64,000 nt of DNA, taken from Alphaproteobacteria bacterium (lineage in GTDB: Bacteria > Pseudomonadota > Alphaproteobacteria > Caulobacterales > Hyphomonadaceae). The DNA is taken from NCBI GenBank assembly GCA_018222605.1, contig JAAEZZ010000002.1:62001-126000 (forward strand), in the 5' to 3' direction. Made by a program: the position numbers and the translations under genes. Shown here piece after piece: positions 54,122-62,812 of this stretch (the first letter of the stretch is position 1; every line of letters starts with the position of its first letter). The notes under the pieces are model-generated. The model saw nothing but the letters and a program-made list of their open reading frames with translations. It searched no databases and had not been told where the DNA came from.

Positions 54122-55510
54122 TCAGCCCGGCGAAATCATCTTGGACGGATCGACGATATTGTCGAAATCCTCGCCCGGGATGCCATCCTTGATAGCTTCC
54201 TCGCGCAACGTCGTCCCGTTCTTGTGGGCCGTTTTGGCGATCTTGGCGGCGCGGTCGTAACCATATTTCTCTTTCAACGGTGTCACCAGCATGAGCGAGT
54301 TCTTGAGCCCACGCTCGATATTGTCGAGGCGCGGCTCAATACCGACAACACAATTCTCTGTGAAGCTCACAGCTGCATCTGCCAGCAAACGCACGGATTG
54401 CAGGAAGTTATAGGCCATCATCGGGTTGAAGACGTTCAGCTCGAAATGGCCCTGGCTGCCGGCAAAACCGATTGCAGCATTGTTGCCGTGAATGTGTGCG
54501 CAGACCTGGGTCAGCGCTTCACACTGCGTCGGGTTAACCTTGCCCGGCATGATGGAGCTGCCCGGCTCGTTCTCCGGCAGGGCCAGCTCGCCCAAGCCGG
54601 AACGTGGGCCGGAGCCGAGGAAGCGGATGTCATTGGCAATCTTGAAGCAGGACATCGCCACCGTTGTGATGGCGCCATGCGTAAACACCATCGCGTCGTG
54701 CGCGGCCAGCGCTTCGAACTTGTTCGGTGCGGTCGTGAATTTCAGACCGGTGATACCGGCAATCTTCTCGGCCACTTTCTCGGCAAAGCCGACCGGAGAG
54801 GCGAGGCCCGTGCCGACCGCCGTGCCACCTTGCGCCAATTCCATCAGTTTCGGCAGAGTCAGCTCTATACGCTCGATGCCATTGCTCAGCTGCTGGGCAT
54901 AACCGGAGAATTCCTGGCCCAGCGTGACAGGCGTTGCATCCTGCGTGTGTGTGCGGCCGATCTTGATGATGTCCTTCCACTCGGCAGCTTTTGCGGCCAG
55001 TGCGCTTTGCAGCACGCTCAGCGCCGGAATCAGCCGGTGGACGACTTCCTCGGCGCAGGCAATGTGCATCGCCGTCGGGAACGTGTCGTTGGAGGATTGG
55101 GACATGTTCACATGATCGTTCGGGTGAACCGGCTTCTTGGAACCCTTCTCCCCGCCCAGTATCTCGATGGAGCGGTTGGAGATCACCTCATTGGCATTCA
55201 TGTTGGATTGCGTGCCGGAGCCCGTCTGCCAGACGACCAACGGGAAATGCTCATTCAGCTTGCCGTCGATGACTTCCTCTGCGGCCTGGATGATCACCTT
55301 GCCCAGATCCGGATCCATCTTGCCGAGGTCCATGTTCGCTTCGGCGGCGGCTTTCTTGACGATGCCAAGGGCGCGGATGATCGGCTCAGGCTGTTTTTCC
55401 CAGCCAATCTTGAAATTGCCGAGGCTGCGCTGAGCCTGCGCGCCCCAATAGGCGTCATTGGAGACCTCAATCGGGCCCATTGTGTCGGTTTCGGTACGGG
55501 TATTGCTCAT
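54122..55510 (-). CDS. fumC: Class II fumarate hydratase FumC
   Basis: Iron-independent fumarase of the TCA cycle, 462 residues from the ATG at 55510 ([16 protein letters not shown]), preceded by GGAGAGA; the open frame runs to 55912. Conserved blocks: [14 protein letters not shown] appears as [37 protein letters not shown], and the signature [17 protein letters not shown] near residue 320. The Lys/Asn catalytic site and the C-terminal helical domain ([23 protein letters not shown]) are complete. Confidence 0.97.
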   Translation of the reverse strand: MSNTRTETDTMGPIEVSNDAYWGAQAQRSLGNFKIGWEKQPEPIIRALGIVKKAAAEANMDLGKMDPDLGKVIIQAAEEVIDGKLNEHFPLVVWQTGSGTQSNMNANEVISNRSIEILGGEKGSKKPVHPNDHVNMSQSSNDTFPTAMHIACAEEVVHRLIPALSVLQSALAAKAAEWKDIIKIGRTHTQDATPVTLGQEFSGYAQQLSNGIERIELTLPKLMELAQGGTAVGTGLASPVGFAEKVAEKIAGITGLKFTTAPNKFEALAAHDAMVFTHGAITTVAMSCFKIANDIRFLGSGPRSGLGELALPENEPGSSIMPGKVNPTQCEALTQVCAHIHGNNAAIGFAGSQGHFELNVFNPMMAYNFLQSVRLLADAAVSFTENCVVGIEPRLDNIERGLKNSLMLVTPLKEKYGYDRAAKIAKTAHKNGTTLREEAIKDGIPGEDFDNIVDPSKMISPG

Positions 55511-55636
55511 CTGATCTCTCCGCTTGGCGGTCATTAGCCGGGTCGCGCTGCGGTGTAGCATGCTGTAGAAGGACTGCAACACTGTGGCGATTGCCGCACC
55601 AGACACAGCCGGACCAGAATGAGGCCCATAAGGGAC

Positions 55637-55942
55637 ATGATCGCCAGTTTCCTGCATATCGAAGTCGCCATCGCACTCGTCATCGCCTTTGCGCTCGGCT
55701 ATCTCGTGCGCGGCAGCGGCCGCCAGAAATCGCACGGCCTGTCCCATCACAGCCAGGAAGAGATCGACGCGGCCCTGTCCCGCGTACCAGAAGCCAAATG
55801 GACCGAGATCAATCAGGCCATTGAAGGCCGGCACAAGCTGCACGCCATCAAACTTCTGCGTGACGCCACAGGCCTCGGCCTGAGGGAGTCCAAGGAAGCC
55901 ATCGAAGCGCACATGCAGTCACGCCACCGGATGCGCGGATGA
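55637..55942 (+). CDS. Membrane-anchored protein with ribosomal L7/L12 C-terminal-like domain
   Basis: About 101 residues from [11 protein letters not shown] (55637; a start at 55619 adds six). A single N-terminal helix ([17 protein letters not shown]) is followed by a basic His-rich spacer and a domain [28 protein letters not shown] that matches the K-x-x-A/V-I-K-x-V/L-R-x-x-T-G-L-G-L-x-E-A/S-K motif of the L7/L12 C-terminal domain. Free-standing L7/L12-CTD proteins exist in bacteria; no role is established. Its stop overlaps the start of the RusA-like gene (ATGA). Confidence 0.7.
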   Translation: MIASFLHIEVAIALVIAFALGYLVRGSGRQKSHGLSHHSQEEIDAALSRVPEAKWTEINQAIEGRHKLHAIKLLRDATGLGLRESKEAIEAHMQSRHRMRG

Positions 55943-56298
55943 GCGTAGACTGGATTTCCGCTGGCAAGGTCCGCGCGCGCATCACGGATGAGGGCGCGCT
56001 GGAAGTGCGTTGCACCGGCCTCACCACGCAGACGAAATACTACAAGACGCTGCTGAAGGAATTCTTCCGCAAGGAGTTCCCGCCGCTACGGCCCGGCTAT
56101 GGCGACTATTCCGTGCACATCATGATGGAATATACCGGGGATGCCCCCTGGATGGATCTCGACAATCTGGCAAAGGCTCTGCTGGACAGCCTGACCGGCA
56201 ATGTCTTCGAGGATGACCATCAGGTAGCCCGCCTGCTGGTGGAGCGCCGGGTGGGAGAGCGCGAAGGCATCTGGCTGAAGGCCGAGGCCATGGATTAG
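55939..56298 (+). CDS. RusA-family Holliday-junction resolvase-like nuclease
   Basis: Protein of 119 residues, the RusA size. The RusA signature is clear: APWMDLDNLAKALLDSL with Asp73, Asp75, Asn76, Lys79 and Asp83, then GNVFEDDHQVARLLVERR with Asp92/Asp93; these match the Asp70, Asp72, Lys76 and Asp91 catalytic pattern of E. coli RusA in order and spacing. Upstream GLTTQTKYYKTLLKEFFRKE resembles the N-terminal helices of RusA. RusA is normally a phage gene; no phage genes are seen here. The start overlaps the L7/L12-like gene by 4 bp, so the two are coupled. Confidence 0.85.
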   Translation: MSVDWISAGKVRARITDEGALEVRCTGLTTQTKYYKTLLKEFFRKEFPPLRPGYGDYSVHIMMEYTGDAPWMDLDNLAKALLDSLTGNVFEDDHQVARLLVERRVGEREGIWLKAEAMD

Positions 56299-56317
56299 AG
56301 GCCCTACCAGGGCCACC

Positions 56318-56833
56318 TTAGAACGGGTTTAGCGTATAGCCTTCCTGCTGCAATTGCGCATGCACCGTCATCGCAGACAGCGCAATCTCGACGCCGGGCA
56401 GAAGATCACTCTGGCGGATGTCCTTGTACATTGCTGTCTGGCCGCACAGGATGATACGTACACGATGCTTTTGCAGCGCAGCGATCAGCGGGGCATTGGC
56501 ATTGCCCTCCACATCCAGCAGATCCTCTGATGCGGGTCCATGGATAACAATGGCCAGCTTGATGTTCGATGCCGGAATGCCGACAGCCTCATGCATGTTC
56601 AGGAACCGCGCCGCACCTTCCAGGGTCCGGTTCAGCTTGCCGGGCTGGGCGGCAAGCGAGGTATCGAACGCCACCTTGAACACGCTATCCTTCGACAAGC
56701 GCGTCGCGTCAGGCACCTGCGCAACCGGGCCATAACCTTCAATCGCCGGCCCCGTCGTGAAATCCTCGGGCCCGGCAAGCGCCGGAAGGGCCAGCGCACA
56801 GGCGGCAAACAAGCAGGCAGAAAGGCGTGTCAT
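56318..56833 (-). CDS. Exported DsrE/DsrF-like protein
   Basis: From the ATG at 56833 the protein has 171 residues (frame open to 56881). MTRLSACLFAACALALPALAG is a signal peptide. The DsrE-like fold shows KVAFDTSLAAQPGKLNRTLEGAARFLNMHEAVG, IKLAIVIHGPASEDLL and RIILCGQTAMYKDIRQSDLLPGVEIALSAMTVHAQLQQEGY, where the Cys in ILCGQTA corresponds to the conserved Cys of DsrE family proteins. The role is unknown; sulfur-carrier activity needs proof in an exported protein. Confidence 0.85.
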   Translation of the reverse strand: MTRLSACLFAACALALPALAGPEDFTTGPAIEGYGPVAQVPDATRLSKDSVFKVAFDTSLAAQPGKLNRTLEGAARFLNMHEAVGIPASNIKLAIVIHGPASEDLLDVEGNANAPLIAALQKHRVRIILCGQTAMYKDIRQSDLLPGVEIALSAMTVHAQLQQEGYTLNPF

Positions 56834-56905
56834 CGGCAAGCTCCCATTGGTTTCAACTGAAACGGTAACGGGCCGACACACGCCTGTCGAGCAAACTCTC
56901 GCCGC

Positions 56906-57748
56906 CTAGGCTTCCAGCGCCCGCGCATGGTGCGCGATATGCTCGTCCATATAAGTGGCGATGAAATAATAGTCGTGCCCATAGCCATCGCGCATATTGT
57001 AATCCAGCCGCTGGCCATGCTTGCGGCAGGCTTCGGTAAAGATTTCCGGCTTCAACTCGCGCTCAAGGAAGCTATCCGCCGTGCCGGTATCGACCAGGAT
57101 GGTCGCCCTGGTCTGGCGCTCCTTCACCAGTTCGGTCGCATCATATTGCTCCCACGCGACAGAGGCATCACCCAGATAGGCGGTAAAGGCCTTCTGGCCC
57201 CACGGCACCTGGCACGGGCTGGTGATCGGGCTGAAGGCGGAACAGCTTTTGTATACATCCGGATGCTTCAGGTGCAGCGTGATCGCGCCATGCCCACCCA
57301 TGGAGTGGCCGAAAATCCCCTGGCGGCTCATATCCGCCGCCGGGAAATGCTCTGCGATCACCTTGGGCAGCTCATCGGTGATGTACTGGTCCATCTTGTA
57401 ATGCTTCGCCCAAGGCTCCTGCGTCGCGGTCAGGTAAAAGCCGGCGCCCTGCCCCAGATCATAACCCTCATCATCGGGCACATCCTCACCGCGCGGGCTG
57501 GTATCCGGGGCGATGATCATGATGCCATGCTTTGACGCAGCGCGCTGCAGGCCGGATTTCTCCATCACATTCGCCCAGCTGCAGGTCAGGCCGGAGAGAT
57601 ACCACAGCACCGGCACCGTCTCCGGGTCTGCCTGCGGCGGCGTATAGACCGCAAAACGCATCGTGCAGTTCTGCAGTGCGCTTTCATGATCATGCACAGA
57701 CAGCGTACCGCCAAAGGATTGCCACGAAGAAACTTGCGTAAGGGTCAT
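56906..57748 (-). CDS. fghA: S-formylglutathione hydrolase FghA
   Basis: Esterase D-type enzyme, 280 residues, that hydrolyses S-formylglutathione to formate and glutathione, the second step of glutathione-dependent formaldehyde detoxification. Ser nucleophile in GIFGHSMGGHGAITLHLKHPD (about residue 149), Asp in LVDTGTADSFLE and His in DGYGHDYYFIATYMDEHI. NCTMRFAVYTPP and PVLWYLSGLTCSWAN are family hallmarks. The partner adhC lies 3 kb downstream on the plus axis, on the same strand. Confidence 0.95.
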   Translation of the reverse strand: MTLTQVSSWQSFGGTLSVHDHESALQNCTMRFAVYTPPQADPETVPVLWYLSGLTCSWANVMEKSGLQRAASKHGIMIIAPDTSPRGEDVPDDEGYDLGQGAGFYLTATQEPWAKHYKMDQYITDELPKVIAEHFPAADMSRQGIFGHSMGGHGAITLHLKHPDVYKSCSAFSPITSPCQVPWGQKAFTAYLGDASVAWEQYDATELVKERQTRATILVDTGTADSFLERELKPEIFTEACRKHGQRLDYNMRDGYGHDYYFIATYMDEHIAHHARALEA

Positions 57749-57869
57749 GTCATGTCCTGCATCTAGGGGGATTTGATCTCAGACTGATCTGGTCTGACTT
57801 GCACTGAAGCACAAGGGCGCGGCATTCGCCAAGCTGCCGACCGGTGCCGCATGTTGGCATGACTTGCTT

Positions 57870-57885
57870 GCCAGCGGCCGCTGGC
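57870..57885. promoter_or_regulatory. 16-bp perfect palindrome in the fghA/GST intergenic region
   Basis: GCCAGCGGCCGCTGGC is a perfect 16-bp palindrome in the 183-bp gap between divergent fghA and the GST-like gene. It could bind a dimeric regulator for both genes or form a hairpin. TCAGAC-N7-GTCTGA is a weaker repeat in the same gap. No known operator was recognised. Confidence 0.35.
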
Positions 57886-57931
57886 GCATCACATCATGAA
57901 AGAGAAACAGACAATACTCCGAGGAGGAAAC

Positions 57932-59023
57932 GTGGCAGATTACATCCTGTATGGCGCAGAGGTCAGCTATTTCACCGGAAAGGCCCGGGCCTATTTCAGC
58001 TGGCGCGGCGTGCCCTTTCACGAGGAAGGCGCAACACAGGACGTCTATCGCGACATCATCCTGCCGCATGTCGGCTGGCCGGTCATCCCGGTCATGAAAA
58101 CGCCTGCGGGCGGGATCGTACAGGACACGGCCGAAATCATCGCCCATGTCGAAGCCGCCGAACAGGCAGAGCCCCCCGTCATGCCGCACGGCCCTGTGCA
58201 GCGTTTCGTCAGCCAGCTGTTGCAGCTTTACGCGGATGAGTGGCTGGTCATTCCCGCGATGCACTATCGCTGGACCTATAATGAGGACTTTGCCTATCAG
58301 GAATTTGGCGCACTTTCCGCGCCGGACCTGTCAAAGCCCGAACAATATGACGTCGGCCGCAAGAATGGCCAGCGCTTCAAGGGCGCCCTGCCCCCGCTCG
58401 GCGTGTCCGCCACCACGATTCCCGGCATCGAGAAAAGCTATGAAGCCTTTCTGAAGGAATTCTCCACGCATCTGGAAGTGCATCCCTACGCGCTGGGAGA
58501 CCGCGCGAGCTTTGCTGACTTTGCTCTCTATGGCCCGCTATATGCGCACCTCTACCGCGACCCGGCGTCGGGTGAGATCATGCACCGCATCGCCCCGAAA
58601 GTGGCAGACTGGGTAGAGCGCGTTCAGGCAAGCTCCCCCTCGACAGGCGATCTGCCTACGGATGACAGTATCCCCGTCACCCTGACGCCGATCCTGGCGC
58701 GGCAAATGCGGGAACAATTCCCCGCGCTGCTTCAGACGGCGCATTTTCTGCAAGACTGGGCGAAAGAGGCAGAGCCCGGGGCCTTCCTGCCGCGTGCCCT
58801 TGGCCAGATCGAGATCAATATCGAAAACAGTATCGGGCCAGCCGCCGCGCGCACCTTCCCACTATGGCGCCTGCAGGCCGTGCTGGACGCTTATGATGCG
58901 CTGGACAATGAAGCCCGTTCACGCGCCGATGCCCTTCTGGGCCGCATTGGCGGCGCCCCTCTGAAAGAATTCGAACTGCCCGCACGCCTTACCCGCAAGC
59001 AGAACCGGCTGGCCCTCGCCTGA
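57932..59023 (+). CDS. Glutathione S-transferase-like protein
   Basis: From the GTG at 57932 (363 residues; frame open to 57896), preceded by GAGGAGG at good distance. N-terminal thioredoxin-like domain: VADYILYGAEVSYFTGKARAYFSWRGVPFHEEGA, then VIPVMKTPAGGIVQDTAEIIAHVEA with the family's T-P-x-G-x-I-x-Q-D-T/S glutathione-binding loop. The C-terminal helical part has LHPYALGDRASFADFALYGPLYAHLYRDPASGE-like text and is longer than in a common GST (about 260 residues beyond the first domain). It belongs with GST-like proteins acting on unknown electrophiles; it sits next to the formaldehyde genes. Confidence 0.85.
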   Translation: MADYILYGAEVSYFTGKARAYFSWRGVPFHEEGATQDVYRDIILPHVGWPVIPVMKTPAGGIVQDTAEIIAHVEAAEQAEPPVMPHGPVQRFVSQLLQLYADEWLVIPAMHYRWTYNEDFAYQEFGALSAPDLSKPEQYDVGRKNGQRFKGALPPLGVSATTIPGIEKSYEAFLKEFSTHLEVHPYALGDRASFADFALYGPLYAHLYRDPASGEIMHRIAPKVADWVERVQASSPSTGDLPTDDSIPVTLTPILARQMREQFPALLQTAHFLQDWAKEAEPGAFLPRALGQIEINIENSIGPAAARTFPLWRLQAVLDAYDALDNEARSRADALLGRIGGAPLKEFELPARLTRKQNRLALA

Positions 59024-59027
59024 GGCA

Positions 59028-59315
59028 TCAGCCTGCCACCCTGGGCCGGGGAAACGAAATCGCAAACCCGCCATCGATGAAGCCTTCATCAGGCGGATTA
59101 TGCGGAGATCCCTCCTCCCGATAATATTCAAGGCCGGGATACTGCGCGCAAATTTCGGCCTTCAGCGTCTCTGACAGACTATACGCCATGTGCACAACCA
59201 ACGCTTTGGACCATGGCGCGATGCCTGACACCTGATTGCCTTGCTGCATGGCGCGCCCGGCAATTTCCCGAATGGCAGCGGACTCAACAGACTGAAGCGA
59301 CACATGATCCGCCAT
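59028..59315 (-). CDS. Hypothetical protein
   Basis: Protein of 95 residues, not recognised. It is helical at first (SVESAAIREIAGRAMQQGNQVSG) and ends with an acidic-polar region (YREEGSPHNPPDEGFIDGGFAISF). It runs on the minus strand 15 bp after the gene ending at 59331, so the two are likely co-transcribed. The stop is 4 bp from the GST-like stop, tail to tail. Confidence 0.5.
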   Translation of the reverse strand: MADHVSLQSVESAAIREIAGRAMQQGNQVSGIAPWSKALVVHMAYSLSETLKAEICAQYPGLEYYREEGSPHNPPDEGFIDGGFAISFPRPRVAG

Positions 59316-59330
59316 GGTCAGCCCACGCCG

Positions 59331-59651
59331 TCAGTGAATGGTTGGGCGGTCGTCATCAAGGCTTGCATCCGCCTCGGCCTCTTCATCCGTATACGCGGTA
59401 AACTGCACATCATAGCCGAATGGCTCGTCCTTCATCGGCGCTTCGGGTTCCGTCACGAACACCTGCAGTTCGCCATCCGGATGAAAGCCCAGGCGCGGGC
59501 CGATATCGGCAATCATATCGGCGGCCTGCTCGGCATCGCGCGCCCACACTTTCATGCCCATGATGCAAGGCCCCGGTTCGGTGTCGAACTCATCATTGGC
59601 TTCCACGATGCGCCCATCGCACAGCAATGTGTAATGTGTAAGGTCCGTCAT
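59331..59651 (-). CDS. Hypothetical acidic protein
   Basis: Protein of 106 residues, not recognised. YTLLCDGRIVEANDEFDTEPG and GMKVWARDAEQAADMIADIGPRLGF suggest a small alpha/beta protein; the C-terminal third is very acidic (YTDEEAEADASLDDDRPTI). It is probably in one operon with the gene after it (59028-59315) and near 59718-60065. A possible ferredoxin-like fold cannot be judged by eye. Confidence 0.55.
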   Translation of the reverse strand: MTDLTHYTLLCDGRIVEANDEFDTEPGPCIMGMKVWARDAEQAADMIADIGPRLGFHPDGELQVFVTEPEAPMKDEPFGYDVQFTAYTDEEAEADASLDDDRPTIH

Positions 59652-59717
59652 CAGAGCAGACTCCTTGTACGTTATTCAAATCACAACATACACGGCATGG
59701 CGCATGCGCGAAACCGT

Positions 59718-60065
59718 TCACCAGTCCGGCGGATCTATATCCAGAATGTCCGCGCGTCGGAAGGTCACCCCTACCCCCCATTCCAGCTGCGGCATGTCAT
59801 CGGCATCATCCACCACGCGGCCAATCAGCTGATCGCCGTCGACGGCGATCAGTTCGACACGCAGGATTTCCCAGTAATAGATACGCCCGCGCGGCCAGCC
59901 CTTGAAGGCGAGGCTCACGATATCGCCCGGCTTCAGCGCGGCAAGCCCCTCGGCGGAGGGCGGGTCCCACGTGTCGGAGGACTCCGGTTCACTCAGCGGG
60001 TCGACGACCCACCAGCGGCCGAAGCGGCGCCGGAATGCATCATAAAGGTCTTCCCTCCATGCCAT
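59718..60065 (-). CDS. Hypothetical protein with DUF2314-like segment
   Basis: Protein of 115 residues. GDIVSLAFKG then YYWEILRVELIAVDGDQLIGRVVDDADDM resembles the V-K-L-x-F ... ERMWVEI-x-x-V-D-G-D-x-L-x-G segment of DUF2314-type proteins, but GERMW is missing and the match is partial. The N-terminus MAWREDLYDAFRRRFGRWWV is aromatic and basic. It lies 20 bp from the VOC gene on the same strand and may be co-transcribed with it. Confidence 0.5.
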   Translation of the reverse strand: MAWREDLYDAFRRRFGRWWVVDPLSEPESSDTWDPPSAEGLAALKPGDIVSLAFKGWPRGRIYYWEILRVELIAVDGDQLIGRVVDDADDMPQLEWGVGVTFRRADILDIDPPDW

Positions 60066-60085
60066 TCCGGTGCCTTTCGTTCAGT

Positions 60086-60463
60086 TTAGCCGCGGCACAT
60101 CGCGCAGATCTTGTTGCCGTCCGGATCGCGCAGATAAGCGAGGTACAGCTTCATGCCGCCGCCTTCGCGCCAGCCCGGCGGGTCTTCGATGGCCTTGCCG
60201 CCTGCTTCTAGGCCCGCCTTGTGCCAGGCATCGGCCTGTTCCGGGTTCTCAGCCGCAAAGCCGATCGTGCCGCCATTGGCGAAGGTCGCCGCATTGCCAT
60301 CAATCGGCTTGGTGACCAGGAAGGTGCCGCCATTGTGCAAATAGATCAGACGCCCCTTCGGATCCGTGATCGCCTCACGCCCGCCCAGCGCCTTGAACAG
60401 CGCATCATAGAATGTCTTAGAGCGGTCAATGTCATCCGACCCGACCATTACGTGACTGAACAT
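60086..60463 (-). CDS. VOC family (glyoxalase-fold) protein
   Basis: Vicinal oxygen chelate protein of 125 residues. MFSHVMVGSDDIDRSKTFYDAL is the classic VOC opening with the metal His, followed by GGTIGFAAENPEQADAWHKAGLEAGGKAIEDPPG and YLAYLRDPDGNKICAMC, which supplies the second Asp/Glu block (D-P-D-G-N-K). A lyase or dioxygenase-like activity is possible but not predictable. Neighbouring glutathione genes make a glyoxalase-type role plausible. Confidence 0.9.
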   Translation of the reverse strand: MFSHVMVGSDDIDRSKTFYDALFKALGGREAITDPKGRLIYLHNGGTFLVTKPIDGNAATFANGGTIGFAAENPEQADAWHKAGLEAGGKAIEDPPGWREGGGMKLYLAYLRDPDGNKICAMCRG

Positions 60464-60583
60464 GTAGTCTCCCTTCTGGTTTGAATTCTATTATTCGTGC
60501 GTACTTCAAATGCCGTGAAGCCATTATTTGCGCAATCCCTTTGAGCCAAAAGAATTGCGACATCGGCGTTACGCCACGCTGAG

Positions 60584-60677
60584 TCCCGGCTCTCCCGCCG
60601 GACTTGGTCCGGCATCCAGCCGGGATGACAGGATGAGATTTCTGTCATCCCGGAAAGCGCAAAGCGCTTATCCGGGA
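60584..60677. repeat. Alphaproteobacterial-type intergenic palindromic repeat
   Basis: A cluster of nested palindromes in the 228-bp gap 60464-60691: TCCCGGC/GCCGGGA (60584-60590/60619-60625), CCGGACttgGTCCGG (60598-60612), GGGATGACA/TGTCATCCC (60622-60630/60643-60651) and TCCCGG...CCGGGA (60648-60653/60672-60677) around AAGCGC/GCGCTT (60655-60660/60664-60669). GTCATCCCGG and ATCCGGGA ends are typical of dispersed repeats in many alphaproteobacteria, so other copies are expected elsewhere in the genome. It can also act as a bidirectional hairpin after adhC. Confidence 0.7.
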
Positions 60678-60691
60678 CGCGAAGAGGGGGC

Positions 60692-61801
60692 CTAGTCGTA
60701 CACCACCACGCTACGGATGCTTTCGCCTGCATGCATCAGGTCGAAGGCGTCGTTGATCTTGTCCAGCTTCATGACGTGGGTGATCATCGGGTCGATCTGG
60801 ATCTTGCCGTTCATGTACCAGTCGACAATCTTCGGAACGTCCGTGCGCCCTTTTGCGCCGCCAAAGGCCGTGCCGCGCCAGTTGCGGCCTGTCACCAGCT
60901 GGAACGGCCGTGTGCTGATTTCCTTGCCGGCTTCCGCCACGCCGATGATCACAGACGTGCCCCAACCGCGATGGCAGCATTCCAGCGCCTGACGCATCAC
61001 ATCCGTATTGCCCGTGCAGTCAAAGGAATAGTCTGCGCCGCCGCCGGTCAGCTCCACAAGATGGGCCACGACGTCAGCCGTGTTCTTCGGATTGACGAAA
61101 TGCGTCATGCCGAATTTCTCGCCCCATTCCTTCTTGGAATCATTGATGTCCACGCCGATAATCATGTCCGCACCGGCCATTTTGGCGCCCTGGATCACGT
61201 TGAGGCCGATGCCGCCAAGGCCGAAGACAACCACATTGTCGCCCACCTGAACCCTCGCCGTGTTCACAACGGCGCCCACGCCCGTCGTCACGCCGCAGCC
61301 GACATAGCAGGCTTTGTCAAACGGTGCGTCCTCGCGGATTTTCGCGACGGCGATCTCCGGCAGAACGGTAAAGTTCGAGAAGGTCGAGCAACCCATATAG
61401 TGGTAGATCGTCTGGCCCTTGTAGGAGAAGCGGCTGGTGCCGTCCGGCATCAGGCCCTTGCCCTGCGTTGCGCGGATCGCGGTGCAGAGATTCGTCTTGC
61501 CCGAGAGACAGCTTTTGCACTGGCGGCATTCCGGCGTGTAGAGCGGGATTACATGATCGCCCGGCTTCACGCTGGTCACGCCCGCACCGACTTCGCGAAC
61601 AATGCCCGCGCCTTCATGGCCCAAAACGCTCGGGAAGATGCCTTCACTGTCCAGCCCGTCCAGCGTGTAGGCATCCGTGTGGCAGATACCCGTCGCCATG
61701 ATCTCGACCAGAACCTCGCCCTCCTTCGGGCCTTCCAGGTCCAGTTCGACGATTTCGAGCGGTTTCTTGGCCTCAAAGGCCACAGCGGCGCGTGTCTTCA
61801 T
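60692..61801 (-). CDS. adhC: S-(hydroxymethyl)glutathione dehydrogenase / class III alcohol dehydrogenase
   Basis: Zn enzyme of 369 residues oxidising S-hydroxymethylglutathione to S-formylglutathione with [18 protein letters not shown] holds the catalytic Cys and the DAYTLDG class III signature; [23 protein letters not shown] holds the four structural Cys; [29 protein letters not shown] is the NAD site; [28 protein letters not shown] and the end EGVVDLM-like [13 protein letters not shown] are typical. The start ATG at 61801 is 93 bp from the divergent LysR gene. FghA at 56906 completes the pathway. Confidence 0.97.
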   Translation of the reverse strand: MKTRAAVAFEAKKPLEIVELDLEGPKEGEVLVEIMATGICHTDAYTLDGLDSEGIFPSVLGHEGAGIVREVGAGVTSVKPGDHVIPLYTPECRQCKSCLSGKTNLCTAIRATQGKGLMPDGTSRFSYKGQTIYHYMGCSTFSNFTVLPEIAVAKIREDAPFDKACYVGCGVTTGVGAVVNTARVQVGDNVVVFGLGGIGLNVIQGAKMAGADMIIGVDINDSKKEWGEKFGMTHFVNPKNTADVVAHLVELTGGGADYSFDCTGNTDVMRQALECCHRGWGTSVIIGVAEAGKEISTRPFQLVTGRNWRGTAFGGAKGRTDVPKIVDWYMNGKIQIDPMITHVMKLDKINDAFDLMHAGESIRSVVVYD

Positions 61802-61866
61802 AAGGGAACTCCATAATCTGTTGATGCCATACTACTCTTGCGCCCACAGCGTTAAAGTGGGTAATT

Positions 61867-61884
61867 CGCAATTCATTATTGCAA
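61867..61884. promoter_or_regulatory. Inverted repeat in the adhC/LysR intergenic region
   Basis: TCGCAAT-N5-ATTGCAA (arms 6 of 7 matched) contains the perfect GCAAT/ATTGC pair and lies immediately before the LysR start. It shows the T-N11-A shape of LysR-type operators, so autoregulation and control of divergent adhC are possible. Length of gap 93 bp; nothing else was seen in it. Confidence 0.4.
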
Positions 61885-61894
61885 GGCAGGGATA

Positions 61895-62803
61895 ATGCGG
61901 ACGGATTGGGATGGAATTGAAGAATTCGTCGCTGTGGCGACCAATCTGGGCTTCAAGCCGGCGGCGCAAGCACTGAATGTCTCCACCTCCCATGTCAGCC
62001 GCGCGGTCACGCGGCTCGAAAATGCCATTGGCGCGCCCCTCTTCTACCGAACGACGCGCAAGGTATCGCTCACCGATACAGGCCGCACCGTTTTAGCCCA
62101 TTGCCGCCAATTGATCCAATCGCGGGACGAATTGTTCGCCGCTGTCGGCGGAGACAATGACCCCCAGGGCGAGATCAAGATCACCTGCTCTACCCTGCTG
62201 GGAGAGCGCTACATCTCTCCCATCGTGCGACGCTTCTGTCAGGAATATCCCAAGGTTGAGGTCACGATGGATCTGTCGAACCGGCTGGTGGACTTGATCG
62301 CGGAAGGGTTTGACCTCGCCATCCGCACGGGGCGACTGGAGGATTCCCGGCTGATCAGTTCGCGTGTCGCCACGCGGCAATTTCTGGTCTGCGCCTCCCC
62401 CGCCTATCTGGAAGCCCATGGCACGCCGCAGCGACTGGATGATCTGAAGGCGCACAATTGCCTGATTGGTTCGTCCAACAGCTGGCGCTTCAAAATCGGC
62501 AACAAGCATGAAACCCTCCGCCCACGGGGCAATTGGCGCTGCAATTCCGCGGCCTCCGTTCTGGACGGTCTGCTCGCCGGCACAGGCATCGGCCAGCTGC
62601 CGCTATTCTATGTCCTGCCCTATCTGCAAAGCGGCGCATTGGTGGAGTTGTTTGAAGACTCCCGGCCAGAGCCGGAACCGATCTGGGCGGTCTATCCACA
62701 GGCCCGGCACCTGCAGCCCAAAGTCCATTTGCTGGTGGACCGCATCCGCGCCCAGCTGCAACCCGGTTTTGAGGCAGCGCCCCTGAACCAGTTGCAGCCC
62801 TGA
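61895..62803 (+). CDS. LysR-type transcriptional regulator
   Basis: LysR regulator of 302 residues. The winged HTH is clear: EEFVAVATNLGFKPAAQALNVSTSHVSRAVTRLENAIGAPLFYRTTRKVSLTDTGRTVLAHC. The co-inducer-binding domain begins after residue 90 (DPQGEIKITCSTLLGERYISPIVRRFCQEYPKVEVTMDL) and continues LVDLIAEGFDLAIRTGRLEDSRLISSRVA. GIGQLPLFYVLPYLQSGALVELFED fits the end of the domain. It is divergent from adhC and overlaps the inverted repeat at 61867, so adhC is a natural target, although the coinducer is unknown. Confidence 0.95.
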   Translation: MRTDWDGIEEFVAVATNLGFKPAAQALNVSTSHVSRAVTRLENAIGAPLFYRTTRKVSLTDTGRTVLAHCRQLIQSRDELFAAVGGDNDPQGEIKITCSTLLGERYISPIVRRFCQEYPKVEVTMDLSNRLVDLIAEGFDLAIRTGRLEDSRLISSRVATRQFLVCASPAYLEAHGTPQRLDDLKAHNCLIGSSNSWRFKIGNKHETLRPRGNWRCNSAASVLDGLLAGTGIGQLPLFYVLPYLQSGALVELFEDSRPEPEPIWAVYPQARHLQPKVHLLVDRIRAQLQPGFEAAPLNQLQP

Positions 62804-62812
62804 TCGCCGCCC

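Noticed and set aside
53966-55537. A 523-residue plus-strand frame inside fumC
   Set aside because: Antisense shadow of fumC, without recognisable motifs; fumC has all class II fumarase signatures.
60584-60677. Insertion sequence or MITE remnant
   Set aside because: No transposase frame, target duplication or long terminal repeats; the nested short palindromes match a dispersed intergenic repeat instead.
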